Below are positions 8,871-16,859 of a stretch of DNA of 64,000 bases, in pieces (position 1 is the stretch's first letter; each line of letters starts with the position of its first letter). The position numbers and the translations under genes are program-made. The notes beneath the pieces are model-generated. The model made no database searches. It saw only the letters and a list, made by a program, of their open reading frames with translations, and was not told the origin of the DNA. The DNA lies in contig NZ_JAGEPF010000022.1 in the NCBI RefSeq assembly GCF_017573465.1, positions 164,074 to 228,073 of the forward strand. Reading direction: 5' to 3'. This DNA is from Actinomadura violacea. GTDB lineage: Bacteria; Actinomycetota; Actinomycetes; Streptosporangiales; Streptosporangiaceae.

Positions 8871-8915
8871 GCCCTATCCTGCAGAGCAGTGGCCTGGTAA
8901 TGATAGGGCCAATAT
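8871..8915. promoter_or_regulatory. YczR (MocR) operator and divergent promoter region
   Basis: A perfect 8-bp inverted repeat, GCCCTATC at 8871-8878 and GATAGGGC at 8902-8909, has centres about 31 bp apart (three helical turns). A second nested pair, TGGCC (8890-8894) and GGCCA (8907-8911), shares the right half. It lies between the yczE and mocR starts, as expected for an autoregulating MocR dimer. CAATAT at 8910-8915 could be the minus-10 box of the regulator gene, ending six bases before its GTG. The upstream minus-35 is poor, which suits an activated promoter. Confidence 0.6.
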
Positions 8916-8921
8916 GCGAAA

Positions 8922-10388
8922 GTGGTCTGTGTGAGCATGCGTTACGTCAGCGGCACCCAACTGGCCCGGCTCCTCGGCGACGTCCCGCGCGAGCGGCCCG
9001 TGTACGCCGCGCTCGCCCGCGCCGTCCGCACCCTCGTGCTGGACGGCCGGCTCGCGCTGCGAACCCGGCTGCCGGCCGAACGCGACCTCGCCGCCGCGCT
9101 CGGCGTCAGCCGCACCACGGTCACCGCCGCCTACGACCGGCTGCGCGAGGAGGGCTACATCGAGAGCCGGCAGGGCGCGGGCAGCTGGACGGCGCTGCCG
9201 CCGGTCCGCATGTCGTCCGCCGAGCCGGCGCCCGGCGCGCGCTTCGGGAAGGCGCACCCGGTGCCCGACGACCCGGCGTTCATCGACCTCGGCTGCGCCA
9301 CGCCCGGGGCCCCGGAGATCTTCGGCGAGGCGGTCGCCGCCGCGGTCGAGGAGCTGCCCCGCTACAGCGGCGGGCCCGGCTACGAGCCCGCCGGGCTGGC
9401 CGGGCTGCGCGAGGTGATCGCGGCGGGGTACGAGGCGCGCGGCGTGCCGACCCGCCCCGACCAGATCGTCGTCACGACCGGCGCGCAGCACGCGTTCACG
9501 CTGCTCACGCAGACGCTCGTCGAGCCGGGCGACCCGGTCATGGTGGAGCGCCCGACCTACCCGCACGCGCTCGGCGCGCTGCGGCGGCGCGGCGCCCGGC
9601 TCGTCCCCGTCGGGGTGAACGAGGGCTGGGACATGGAGCTGATCGCGGGCAGCATGCGGCAGGCCGCGGTCCGGATGGCGTACACGATCGCCGACTTCCA
9701 CAACCCGACCGGCCGGCTGATGCCGGCCGACGACCGGGCCGCGCTGGTCGACGCGGCGCGCCGCGTGGACGCCTTCGTCGTCGCCGACGAGACGTTCGCC
9801 GACCTCGCGCACGACCCGGACGCGCCGCGCATGCCGCCGGTCGCCGCCTACGACACCGGCGGGCGCGTCGCCACCATCGGGTCGGCGTCCAAGCTGATGT
9901 GGGGCGGGCTGCGCATCGGCTGGATCCGCACCACCGGGCCGCTCGCCCGCCGGCTGGTGCTGGCCCGCGAGCCGTTCGACATGGCCAGCCCCGTGCTGGA
10001 CCAGCTGATCGTCCGGGAGCTGCTGCTGCGGATCGAGGACGTGCGGGCCGAGCGCGCCGCGACCCTGCTGCGCAACCGGGACGCGCTCGCCGCCGCGCTG
10101 CGCGAGACGCTGCCGGGCTGGGAGTTCCGCCTGCCGGGCGGCGGCATGTCGCTGTGGGCGCGGCTCGGCGCGCCCGTCGCCACCGTGCTCGCCGAGACCG
10201 CCGAGCGGCTCGGCGTGCGGGTCGTCGCGGGCCCGGTGTTCGGGGTGGACGGCGTCCTGGAGGACTACGTCCGGCTGCCCTACGTCCTGCCGCCGGACAC
10301 GCTGCGCGACGCGGTGGAGCGGCTCGCGCTCGCCTACCGCGACGTGCAGGCGGCCCCGGCGCCGCGGCCGCTGCCCGCCTACGTCTGA
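8922..10388 (+). CDS. yczR: MocR-type regulator (GntR winged helix fused to class I aminotransferase fold), YczR-like
   Basis: This is a 488-residue fusion. Residues about 15-85 are a GntR winged-helix domain (LPAERDLAAALGVSRTTVTAAYDRLREEGYI), and residues about 115-475 are an aminotransferase-fold domain with the PLP lysine near residue 324 in SASKLMWGG. MocR proteins bind PLP, or a PLP adduct, as an effector and usually do not transaminate. Being divergent from yczE with an inverted repeat in between, it is the likely regulator of that gene. Start alternatives are GTG 8922, GTG 8931 and ATG 8937; none has a good ribosome site, and 8922 fits a leaderless transcript. The stop codon is the first three bases of a 16-bp tandem repeat. 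Confidence 0.9.
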   Translation: MVCVSMRYVSGTQLARLLGDVPRERPVYAALARAVRTLVLDGRLALRTRLPAERDLAAALGVSRTTVTAAYDRLREEGYIESRQGAGSWTALPPVRMSSAEPAPGARFGKAHPVPDDPAFIDLGCATPGAPEIFGEAVAAAVEELPRYSGGPGYEPAGLAGLREVIAAGYEARGVPTRPDQIVVTTGAQHAFTLLTQTLVEPGDPVMVERPTYPHALGALRRRGARLVPVGVNEGWDMELIAGSMRQAAVRMAYTIADFHNPTGRLMPADDRAALVDAARRVDAFVVADETFADLAHDPDAPRMPPVAAYDTGGRVATIGSASKLMWGGLRIGWIRTTGPLARRLVLAREPFDMASPVLDQLIVRELLLRIEDVRAERAATLLRNRDALAAALRETLPGWEFRLPGGGMSLWARLGAPVATVLAETAERLGVRVVAGPVFGVDGVLEDYVRLPYVLPPDTLRDAVERLALAYRDVQAAPAPRPLPAYV

Positions 10389-10481
10389 TCAGGCGGTGGT
10401 CTGATCAGGTGGTGGTCTGATCAGGTGGTGGTCTGATCAGGTGGCGGTCTGATCAGGTGGCGGTCTGATCAGGCGGCCGTC
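10386..10481. repeat. Six-copy 16-bp tandem repeat between convergent genes
   Basis: Six abutting units of 16 bp (10386, 10402, 10418, 10434, 10450, 10466) have consensus TGATCAGGTGGTGGTC, with only third-position-like changes between units. Unit 1 contains the TGA stop of the MocR gene and unit 6 contains the first two bases of the CBS gene stop on the other strand. Every unit starts with the palindrome TGATCA, which is a stop codon on both strands. Because 16 is not a multiple of 3, the array places stops in all six frames. Confidence 0.95.
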
Positions 10482-10914
10482 ACGGCGCGCGCTGGATGTA
10501 GTCGACGAGGTGCTCGCGCTCGCTCTCCAGCTCGTCGATGGCGCTCTTGACGACGTCGCCGATGCTGACGATGCCGGCGAGGCGCCCGTCCTCCAGGACG
10601 GGGACGTGCCGGAACCGGTTCTCGGTCATGGTGCGGCGCAGGTCCTCGACGTCGTCGGCGGGGGCGCAGGTGCGCACCTGCGCCGTCATGATCTCGGCGA
10701 CGGGCGCGTCGAGCAGCGCCGCGCCGCGCTCGTGCATGCGCCGCACGACGTCGCGTTCGGTGACGATGCCGGCGATGGACGCGCCGTCCGGCGACACCAC
10801 CGCCGCCCCGATGTTGTGCTCGGCGAGGACGGCGAGCAGCCGGCGCACGGTGGCGTCGGGCGTCACCGTCGCCACCGCGGCTCCCTTCCTGCGCAGGATC
10901 TCGCGAATCCGCAT
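10480..10914 (-). CDS. Tandem CBS-domain protein
   Basis: Protein of 144 residues built entirely from two CBS motifs (about residues 15-70 and 78-135), each with the pattern GIVTERDVVRR or GIVSIGDVV. Such stand-alone CBS pairs bind adenosine nucleotides and act as energy or redox sensors for a partner, which is not evident here. GGAGC about 12 bases upstream of ATG 10914 is a plausible ribosome site. The gene converges on the MocR gene across the 16-bp tandem repeat. No membrane segment or extra domain is present. Confidence 0.9.
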   Translation of the reverse strand: MRIREILRRKGAAVATVTPDATVRRLLAVLAEHNIGAAVVSPDGASIAGIVTERDVVRRMHERGAALLDAPVAEIMTAQVRTCAPADDVEDLRRTMTENRFRHVPVLEDGRLAGIVSIGDVVKSAIDELESEREHLVDYIQRAP

Positions 10915-11190
10915 GGCTCACGCTCCGGTGCCGGTCTCGGACCCGTGGCGGGCGTCCGCCGGGGGGCTGTCTGTCCTGACAAGGTCGCACGGTTCGGCGT
11001 CCGGGAAAACCCCGGCACGGTACATCATTTCCGGATCGGCGGCGGCGCGGCGGCGCGCCGGGGGATGCCCGGCGCGTCCTGACAGGTCGTGTTCACCCGA
11101 CCCCGGTCCGTGGAAGTGGATCTCCGGTCACGTAATGTGGTCTCTTGATCACTCAGTGAACGCCGTCCCGAGGTGACCAGGGAGCCCGCC

Positions 11191-12492
11191 GTGCCCGTAC
11201 CGCGAATTGTGATCATGGGCGCCGGCTTCGCCGGCTACAACACCGCCCGCACACTGGAGCGCCTGCTCCGGCCCGCCAAGGCCGAGATCGTGATGGTCGC
11301 GCCGTTCGGCTACACGCTCTACCAGCCGCTGCTGCCGCAGGTGGCGGGCGGCGTGCTGGACCCGCGCGCCATCGCCGGGCCGCTGCACCGGCTGCTGGAC
11401 CGCACCCAGCTGCTGCCGGGCAAGGTGCGCGGCGCGGACCTGCACGAGCGGACCGTCGACGTCGAGAAGATCGACGGGACGAAGGTGACGGTGCACTACG
11501 ACCGGCTCGTCCTCGCGGCGGGCAGCATCACCCGCACCTTCGACATCGCCGGCCTGAGGGAGCACGCGCACGGCCTGAAGAACCTCGCCGAGGCGGTCTA
11601 CCTGCGCGACCACGTGATCGCCCAGCTGGAGCTGGCGAACGCGAGCATGGACCCGGCGGAGCGGGCCGCGCGGCTGGGGTTCCTGGTCGTCGGCGGCGGC
11701 TACTCCGGCGTGGAGACCTGCGCGAACCTGCAGCTGCTCACCACCAAGGCGCTGCGCCGCTTCCCGCGGCTGGATCCGGCGCTGCTCACTTGGACGCTGA
11801 TCGACATCGCGCCGAAGCTGCTGCCGGAGCTCGGCGAGCGGCTCGGCCGGGAGGCGATGCGGCTGCTCAGCCGCCGCGGCGTCGACATCCGGCTCGGCAC
11901 CACCCTGGAGCGGCTGGAACCGCATCAGGCGCACCTGACCGACGGGACGACGCTGCCGTGCCGCACCGCGATCTGGACGGCCGGCGTCACCCCCAGCCCG
12001 GTGATCTCCACGCTGAACCTGCCGACCGACCGCGGCCGGGTCCGGGTCGGCGCCGACCTGCGGCTCGAGGGCTTCCCCGAGGTGTACGCGGTCGGCGACG
12101 CGGCCGCCGTCCCCGACCTGGTGCGGGGCGGCGACGCGATGTGCCCGCCGACGGCCCAGCACGCGACCCGGCAGGCCCGCGTCGCCGCGCACAACATCGC
12201 CGCCTCGCTGCTCGGCCACGAGCCCCGCGAGTACCGGCACAAGGACCTCGGCCTCGTCGTCGACCTCGGCGGCGTGCAGGCGGTCGCGCGGCCCTTCGGG
12301 GTGGAGCTGACCGGCATCGTCGCGCAGGCCGTCACCCGCGGATACCACCTGGTGACGGTCCCGTCGGCGTCGGCGCGGGCGCGGGTGCTCGGCCAGTGGC
12401 TGATCCACGCGGCGGCCGGCGACGACCTCATCCGGCTCGGGCTGCTCGACCCCCGCACCAGCAGCCTCGTCGACGTCGAGCACAGCTTGTGA
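11191..12492 (+). CDS. ndh: Type II NADH dehydrogenase (NDH-2-like FAD oxidoreductase)
   Basis: Two-dinucleotide-binding-domain flavoprotein of 433 residues. The FAD loop GAGFAGYNTA is near the N terminus and the NADH loop VVGGGYSGVE about residue 170. QPLLPQVAGGVLDPR and VYAVGDAAAVPD are typical of NDH-2. It would pass electrons from NADH to quinone at the membrane face without pumping protons. GTG 11191 is preferred because AGGGAG lies six bases upstream; GTG 11173 is in frame but has no site. The stop overlaps the lpqY start (GTGA), so it is coupled to the sugar importer operon, an unusual partner. A general FAD-dependent oxidoreductase of the same fold is the alternative. Confidence 0.85.
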   Translation: MPVPRIVIMGAGFAGYNTARTLERLLRPAKAEIVMVAPFGYTLYQPLLPQVAGGVLDPRAIAGPLHRLLDRTQLLPGKVRGADLHERTVDVEKIDGTKVTVHYDRLVLAAGSITRTFDIAGLREHAHGLKNLAEAVYLRDHVIAQLELANASMDPAERAARLGFLVVGGGYSGVETCANLQLLTTKALRRFPRLDPALLTWTLIDIAPKLLPELGERLGREAMRLLSRRGVDIRLGTTLERLEPHQAHLTDGTTLPCRTAIWTAGVTPSPVISTLNLPTDRGRVRVGADLRLEGFPEVYAVGDAAAVPDLVRGGDAMCPPTAQHATRQARVAAHNIAASLLGHEPREYRHKDLGLVVDLGGVQAVARPFGVELTGIVAQAVTRGYHLVTVPSASARARVLGQWLIHAAAGDDLIRLGLLDPRTSSLVDVEHSL

Positions 12493-13781
12493 CGAGCGCG
12501 CTGCCGATGGGGCGGGCACTGTCCCCGGCGGGCGCGCCCGCCGGGCGCCGCGCGATGGCGGCGCTGACGGCCGTACTGACCGCGGGCCTGGCGGCGGCCT
12601 GCGCGTCGGGCGCGTCGGGCACCCGTGTCGTGAACCTCTACAACGCGCCGCAGGAGAGCATCGGCGCGATCGCCGGCCGGTGCAACCGGGAGGCGCACGG
12701 CCGGTACCGGATCGTCGTCAACACGCTGCCGCGCGGCGCCGACGACCAGCGCGAGCAGCTGGTCCGGCGGCTGGCGGCCCGCGACTCCGGGCTGGACGTC
12801 CTCGGTCTCGACGTGACCTGGACGGCGGAGCTCGCCGAGGCCGGCTGGATCCGCGAATGGACCGGCCGGTACGCGCAGGAGGCCAGCAAGGGCACCCTGC
12901 CGGGCCCGCTGTCCACCGCGACCTGGCAGGGCAGGCTCTATGCGGCGCCGTACAACACCAACGTCCAGCTGCTCTGGTACCGCTCGGACCTGATGCCCGA
13001 CCCGCCGTCCACCTGGGCCGGGCTGATCCAGGCGTCGGAACGGCTGGCGGCCGAGGGGAAGCCGCACTACGGGGAGGTCACCGGCGCGCAGTTCGAGGGG
13101 CTCGTCGTCTGGTTCAACAGCCTCGTCGCGTCCGCCGGCGGGCGGATCCTCAGCCCCGACGGCCGGCGGGTCGAGCTCGGGCCGTCCGCGCTGACCGCGC
13201 TGCGGACGATGCGGCGGTTCGCCCGGTCCAAGGCCGCCGACCCGTCGATCTCCAACACCAAGGAGGACGACGCGCGCCTGGCGGTCGAGTCCGGGCGCGG
13301 CGCCTACGAGATCAACTGGCCGTTCGTGTACGCGTCGATGGCCACGCTCCAGCCCAAGCTGCTGAAGAAGTTCAAGTGGGCGCCCTACCCCGGCATCACC
13401 GGGCCGGGCCGCGCGCCGCTCGGCGGGGCGAACTTCGCCGTCAGCCGCTACTCCGCCAAGCCCGACGCCGCGTTCCAGGCGGCGCTGTGCCTGCGCGACC
13501 CGGAGAGCCAGCGCACCGCCGCGATCCAGGACGGGCTCCCGCCGGCCGTCGAGTCGGTGTACTGGGCGCCCGGCATGGCGAAGGCGTACCCGATGCGGCA
13601 GGCGATCCTCGACTCCCTGAAGACCGCCGCCGCCCGTCCCATGACCCCCACCTACCAGAACGTGTCGACGGTGTCGGCGGTGCGGCTGTCGCCGCCGAAG
13701 TCCATCGACCCGCCCCGCACGCTGCGCTCGCTGCGGGGCCTCATCGAGGACGCGTTGCAGAGCAAGGGGGTGCTTCCTTGA
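12489..13781 (+). CDS. lpqY: Trehalose-type ABC importer, substrate-binding lipoprotein LpqY
   Basis: Lipoprotein of 430 residues: signal region with lipobox LAAAC, lipidated Cys38, then a full extracellular solute-binding domain. It closely follows mycobacterial LpqY, for example in QREQLVRRLAARD, LDVTWTAEFAEAGW-like wording, YNTNVQLLWYRSDL, EGLVVWFNSL and EINWPFVYASM. In mycobacteria LpqY-SugABC recycles trehalose released from trehalose mycolates. Actinomadura-type organisms lack mycolates, so uptake of free trehalose or a related alpha-glucoside is more likely here. The GTG start overlaps the ndh stop and the stop overlaps the sugA start, consistent with one operon of five genes. Confidence 0.92.
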   Translation: MTSALPMGRALSPAGAPAGRRAMAALTAVLTAGLAAACASGASGTRVVNLYNAPQESIGAIAGRCNREAHGRYRIVVNTLPRGADDQREQLVRRLAARDSGLDVLGLDVTWTAELAEAGWIREWTGRYAQEASKGTLPGPLSTATWQGRLYAAPYNTNVQLLWYRSDLMPDPPSTWAGLIQASERLAAEGKPHYGEVTGAQFEGLVVWFNSLVASAGGRILSPDGRRVELGPSALTALRTMRRFARSKAADPSISNTKEDDARLAVESGRGAYEINWPFVYASMATLQPKLLKKFKWAPYPGITGPGRAPLGGANFAVSRYSAKPDAAFQAALCLRDPESQRTAAIQDGLPPAVESVYWAPGMAKAYPMRQAILDSLKTAAARPMTPTYQNVSTVSAVRLSPPKSIDPPRTLRSLRGLIEDALQSKGVLP

Positions 13782-14713
13782 ACGAGGAGGTCAGCAGCGC
13801 GGAGGCCATCCCGGTCCCGGGCCGGGCGGCGGCCGTGCCGAGCGCCAACCGCAGGTCCGAGCGGCGGCTCGGGTGGATGCTGTGCGCGCCCGCCGCCGTG
13901 GTGATGCTGGCGGTCACCGGGTGGCCCATCGTCTACTCGGTGCTGCTGTCGCTGCAGCGCTTCGACCTGCGCTTCCCCGCCCGCAAGGCGTGGATCGGGG
14001 TGGACAACTACACGACGGTGCTGGGCAGCTCGTTCTGGTGGAACGCGTTCGCCGTCACGGTGCTCGTCACGGTCGTCAGCGTCGCGGTGGAGCTGGTCCT
14101 CGGCATGGTGATCGCGCTGGTGATGTACCGGACGATCGTCGGCCGCGGCCTGGTGCGCGCCGTGGTGCTCATCCCGTACGGGATCGTCACCGTCGCCGCC
14201 GCCTACGGCTGGAAGTACGCCTGGACGCCCGGGACCGGGTTCCTCGCGCGGCTGCTGCCGGCGGGGGCGGCGCCGCTCACCGACCACTTCCCGGCCATCG
14301 GGATCATCATCCTCGCGGAGATCTGGAAGACGACCCCGTTCATGGCGCTGCTGCTGATGGCGGGGCTGGCGCTGGTGCCCGAGGACACGCTGAAGGCCGC
14401 GTCCACCGACGGCGCCACCGCCTGGCAGCGCTTCACCAAGATCACGCTGCCGCTGATGAAGCCGGCGATCCTGGCCGCGCTGCTGTTCCGCACGCTGGAC
14501 GCCTTCCGGATCTTCGACGACATCTTCGTGCTCACCAACGGCGCGCAGAACACCAGCTCGGTGTCGCTGATCGCCTACCACAACCTGATCGGCGGCCTGA
14601 ACCTCGGCATCGGCTCCACCATGTCGGTGCTGATCTTCCTGGCCGTCGCCCTGATCGCGTTCGTGTTCGTCAAGGTGCTCGGCACGAGCACCCCCGACGC
14701 GGGGAGGCGCTGA
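13778..14713 (+). CDS. sugA: Trehalose-type ABC importer permease SugA
   Basis: Permease of 311 residues with six membrane helices and the MalF-type EAA loop (TLKAASTDGATAWQRFTKITLPLMKP) near residues 205-230, where it contacts the ATPase. The start is TTG at 13778, with AAGGGGG seven bases upstream; TTGA overlaps the lpqY stop, so translation is coupled. It follows its binding protein and precedes the second permease and the ATPase in the order LpqY, SugA, SugB, SugC. The cytosolic N terminus of about 30 residues is Ala/Arg-rich and poorly conserved in such permeases. Confidence 0.92.
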   Translation: MNEEVSSAEAIPVPGRAAAVPSANRRSERRLGWMLCAPAAVVMLAVTGWPIVYSVLLSLQRFDLRFPARKAWIGVDNYTTVLGSSFWWNAFAVTVLVTVVSVAVELVLGMVIALVMYRTIVGRGLVRAVVLIPYGIVTVAAAYGWKYAWTPGTGFLARLLPAGAAPLTDHFPAIGIIILAEIWKTTPFMALLLMAGLALVPEDTLKAASTDGATAWQRFTKITLPLMKPAILAALLFRTLDAFRIFDDIFVLTNGAQNTSSVSLIAYHNLIGGLNLGIGSTMSVLIFLAVALIAFVFVKVLGTSTPDAGRR

Positions 14714-15543
14714 TGGACCGCACCGCAGGCGGGATCACCCGCTGGAGCCTGGTCAACCTGCTGGTCGTGCTGTACGCGCTGGTCCCGGTGGCGTGGATCG
14801 CGTCGCTGTCGTTCAAGGACCCGGCCGCCCTGTCCAACGGCGCGTTCCTCCCGACCAAGTGGACCCTGCGCAACTACCGCGGCATCTTCGACAACGCGGA
14901 CTTCGTGCGCGGGCTCGGCAACTCGATCGGCATCGGGATCGTCTCGACCCTGGTCGCGATCGCGATCGGCACCATGGCCGCGTACGCGGTGGCCCGGCTG
15001 GACTTCCCCGGCAAGCCGCTGGTGCTCGGGCTGTCCCTGCTGATCGCGATGTTCCCGCAGATCTCGCTGGTCACGCCGCTGTTCGAGATCGAGCGGACGC
15101 TCGGGCTGTTCGACACCTGGCCGGGCCTGATCCTGCCGTACATCACGTTCGCGCTGCCGCTGACCATCTACACGCTGTCGACGTTCTTCAAGGAGATCCC
15201 ATGGGACCTGGAGAAGGCCGCCAAGATGGACGGCGCCACCCCGTTCCAGGCGTTCCGGCGGGTCATCGTCCCGCTCGCCACGCCCGGCGTGGTGACGACC
15301 GCGATCCTGGCGTTCATCCTGTGCTGGAACGACTTCCTGTTCTCCATCTCGCTGACGTCCTCCAGCCGGGCCCGGACCGCGCCGGCGACGATCTCGTTCT
15401 TCACCGGGTCGTCGCAGTTCGAGAACCCGACCGGGTCGATCGCCGCGGCCGCCATCGTCATCACGGTGCCGATCGTGGTGTTCGTGCTGGTGTTCCAGCG
15501 CCGGATCGTCGCCGGGCTGACGTCCGGCGCGGTGAAGGGATGA
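14713..15543 (+). CDS. sugB: Trehalose-type ABC importer permease SugB
   Basis: MalG-type permease of 276 residues with six helices. The EAA loop reads EKAAKMDGATPFQAFRRVI, with the invariant Gly, near residue 175. The ATG overlaps the sugA stop by one base (TGATG), so the two permeases are made in equal amounts. It pairs with SugA to form the channel. The C terminus ends VFQRRIVAGLTSGAVKG, the usual ending of MalG-family permeases. Nothing is unusual in length or codon use. Confidence 0.93.
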   Translation: MDRTAGGITRWSLVNLLVVLYALVPVAWIASLSFKDPAALSNGAFLPTKWTLRNYRGIFDNADFVRGLGNSIGIGIVSTLVAIAIGTMAAYAVARLDFPGKPLVLGLSLLIAMFPQISLVTPLFEIERTLGLFDTWPGLILPYITFALPLTIYTLSTFFKEIPWDLEKAAKMDGATPFQAFRRVIVPLATPGVVTTAILAFILCWNDFLFSISLTSSSRARTAPATISFFTGSSQFENPTGSIAAAAIVITVPIVVFVLVFQRRIVAGLTSGAVKG

Positions 15544-15552
15544 GGCGGCTCG

Positions 15553-16731
15553 ATGGCTGAGATCGTTCTGTCCGGGGTCACCAAGCGCTACCCCGACGGC
15601 ACCACCGCGGTGCAGGACCTGGACCTGTCGATCGCCGACCGGGAGTTCATCATCCTGGTCGGCCCGTCCGGCTGCGGGAAGTCCACCACCCTGAACATGA
15701 TCGCCGGGCTGGAGGACATCAGCGAGGGCGAGCTGCTCATCGACGGCCGGCGCGTCAACGACCGGGCGCCGCGCGACCGCGACATCGCGATGGTGTTCCA
15801 GTCGTACGCGCTGTACCCGCACATGACCGTCCGGGAGAACATCGGCTTCCCGCTGCGGCTCGCCCGGATGGGCAAGGCGGAGGCCAACGCCAAGATCGAG
15901 GAGGCGGCGCGGATCCTGGCGATCGAGCCGTTCCTGGACCGGCGGCCCGCGCACCTGTCGGGCGGGCAGCGCCAGCGGGTGGCGATGGGCCGCGCCATCG
16001 TCCGCAACCCCAAGGCGTTCCTGATGGACGAGCCGCTGTCCAACCTGGACGCCAAGCTGCGGGTGCAGATGCGCACGATGATCTCGCGGCTGCAGAACCA
16101 GCTCGGCACCACCACCGTGTACGTCACGCACGACCAGACCGAGGCGATGACGCTCGGCGACCGGATCGTGCTGATGCGGCGCGGGATCGTCCAGCAGGTC
16201 GGCACGCCGGAGGAGCTGTACGACCATCCGCACAACCTGTTCGTCGCCGGGTTCATCGGCTCGCCGTCGATGAACTTCCTGCCCGCCGACGTCTCGGGGG
16301 GCGCGCTGCACTCGGTGCTCGGCGAGATCCCGCTGTCGGACCGGATGCGGCGGGCGCTGTCGGCGCACCACTCGCCGGACCGGGTCGTGATGGGGGTGCG
16401 GCCGGAGGCGTTCGCGGACGCGAGCCTCGACCGCCGCCGCGAGCAGGACGCCGGCGAGCTCACCTTCGGCGGGCGCGTCGAGATCCTGGAGTCGCTCGGC
16501 GCGGAGAAGTTCGCCTACATCGACCTGGAGCCGGGCACGGTGGTCGACTCCGAGCACCTCGCGGACGCGTTCCAGGGCCATTCCCCGGGCCACCGGCACG
16601 CGCAGATCGTCGCGCGCCTGGACCCGCGGTCCGAGGCGCGCGAGGGCCGTCCGCTCGACCTGGAGTACGACCCGGCCTCGATCCACCTCTTCGAGCCCGA
16701 GACGGGCCTGAACCTGACCGAGCACGTCTGA
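15553..16731 (+). CDS. sugC: Trehalose-type ABC importer ATPase SugC (UgpC/MsmK family)
   Basis: ATPase of 392 residues. Walker A GPSGCGKST lies near residue 37, the signature LSGGQRQRVAMGRAI near residue 135, Walker B FLMDEPLSNLDAKL, and the switch His is in YVTHDQTEAM. The C-terminal 150 residues are the regulatory OB/TOBE region of the CUT1 family, which starts at about FIGSPSMNFLP. It powers uptake through SugA/SugB. It begins nine bases after sugB, with GAGG upstream, and ends in a hairpin at 16730-16759. As in other CUT1 systems, one such ATPase may serve several sugar importers. Confidence 0.94.
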   Translation: MAEIVLSGVTKRYPDGTTAVQDLDLSIADREFIILVGPSGCGKSTTLNMIAGLEDISEGELLIDGRRVNDRAPRDRDIAMVFQSYALYPHMTVRENIGFPLRLARMGKAEANAKIEEAARILAIEPFLDRRPAHLSGGQRQRVAMGRAIVRNPKAFLMDEPLSNLDAKLRVQMRTMISRLQNQLGTTTVYVTHDQTEAMTLGDRIVLMRRGIVQQVGTPEELYDHPHNLFVAGFIGSPSMNFLPADVSGGALHSVLGEIPLSDRMRRALSAHHSPDRVVMGVRPEAFADASLDRRREQDAGELTFGGRVEILESLGAEKFAYIDLEPGTVVDSEHLADAFQGHSPGHRHAQIVARLDPRSEAREGRPLDLEYDPASIHLFEPETGLNLTEHV

Positions 16732-16759
16732 CCGCCGCCTGGAGCGGAAGGCGGCGGTC
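16730..16759 (+). terminator. GC-rich hairpin terminator after sugC
   Basis: A perfect 10-bp stem, GACCGCCGCC (16730-16739) with GGCGGCGGTC (16750-16759), has a 10-base loop. It begins in the sugC stop codon (TGA) and has no U-tract, as usual for high-G+C actinobacteria. Confidence 0.7.
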
Positions 16760-16796
16760 AGACGGCTCTTGCCGGGGGTGTGGGGTGGCTTCGTTG

Positions 16797-16850
16797 ACTT
16801 GCGGCGTGTCGGCCTTATGGAGGCGGTTTTAAGGCCGACACGCCGCAAGT
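16797..16850. terminator. 20-bp perfect inverted repeat between convergent genes, likely bidirectional terminator
   Basis: The arms 16797-16816 and 16831-16850 are perfect reverse complements over 20 bases, separated by 14 bases that contain a GGTTTT tail. It lies 10 bases beyond the stop of the minus-strand oxidoreductase gene and beyond the sugC hairpin. The pairing is unusually long and exact. No flanking target-site duplication is seen, which argues against a transposon end. Confidence 0.65.
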
Positions 16851-16859
16851 GAACGTGGC

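Noticed and set aside
10386..10481. CRISPR array
   Set aside because: The units are directly adjacent 16-mers without spacers, and there are no cas genes.
16797..16850. Terminal inverted repeat of an insertion sequence
   Set aside because: The two arms are only 14 bases apart, with no transposase and no visible target duplication.
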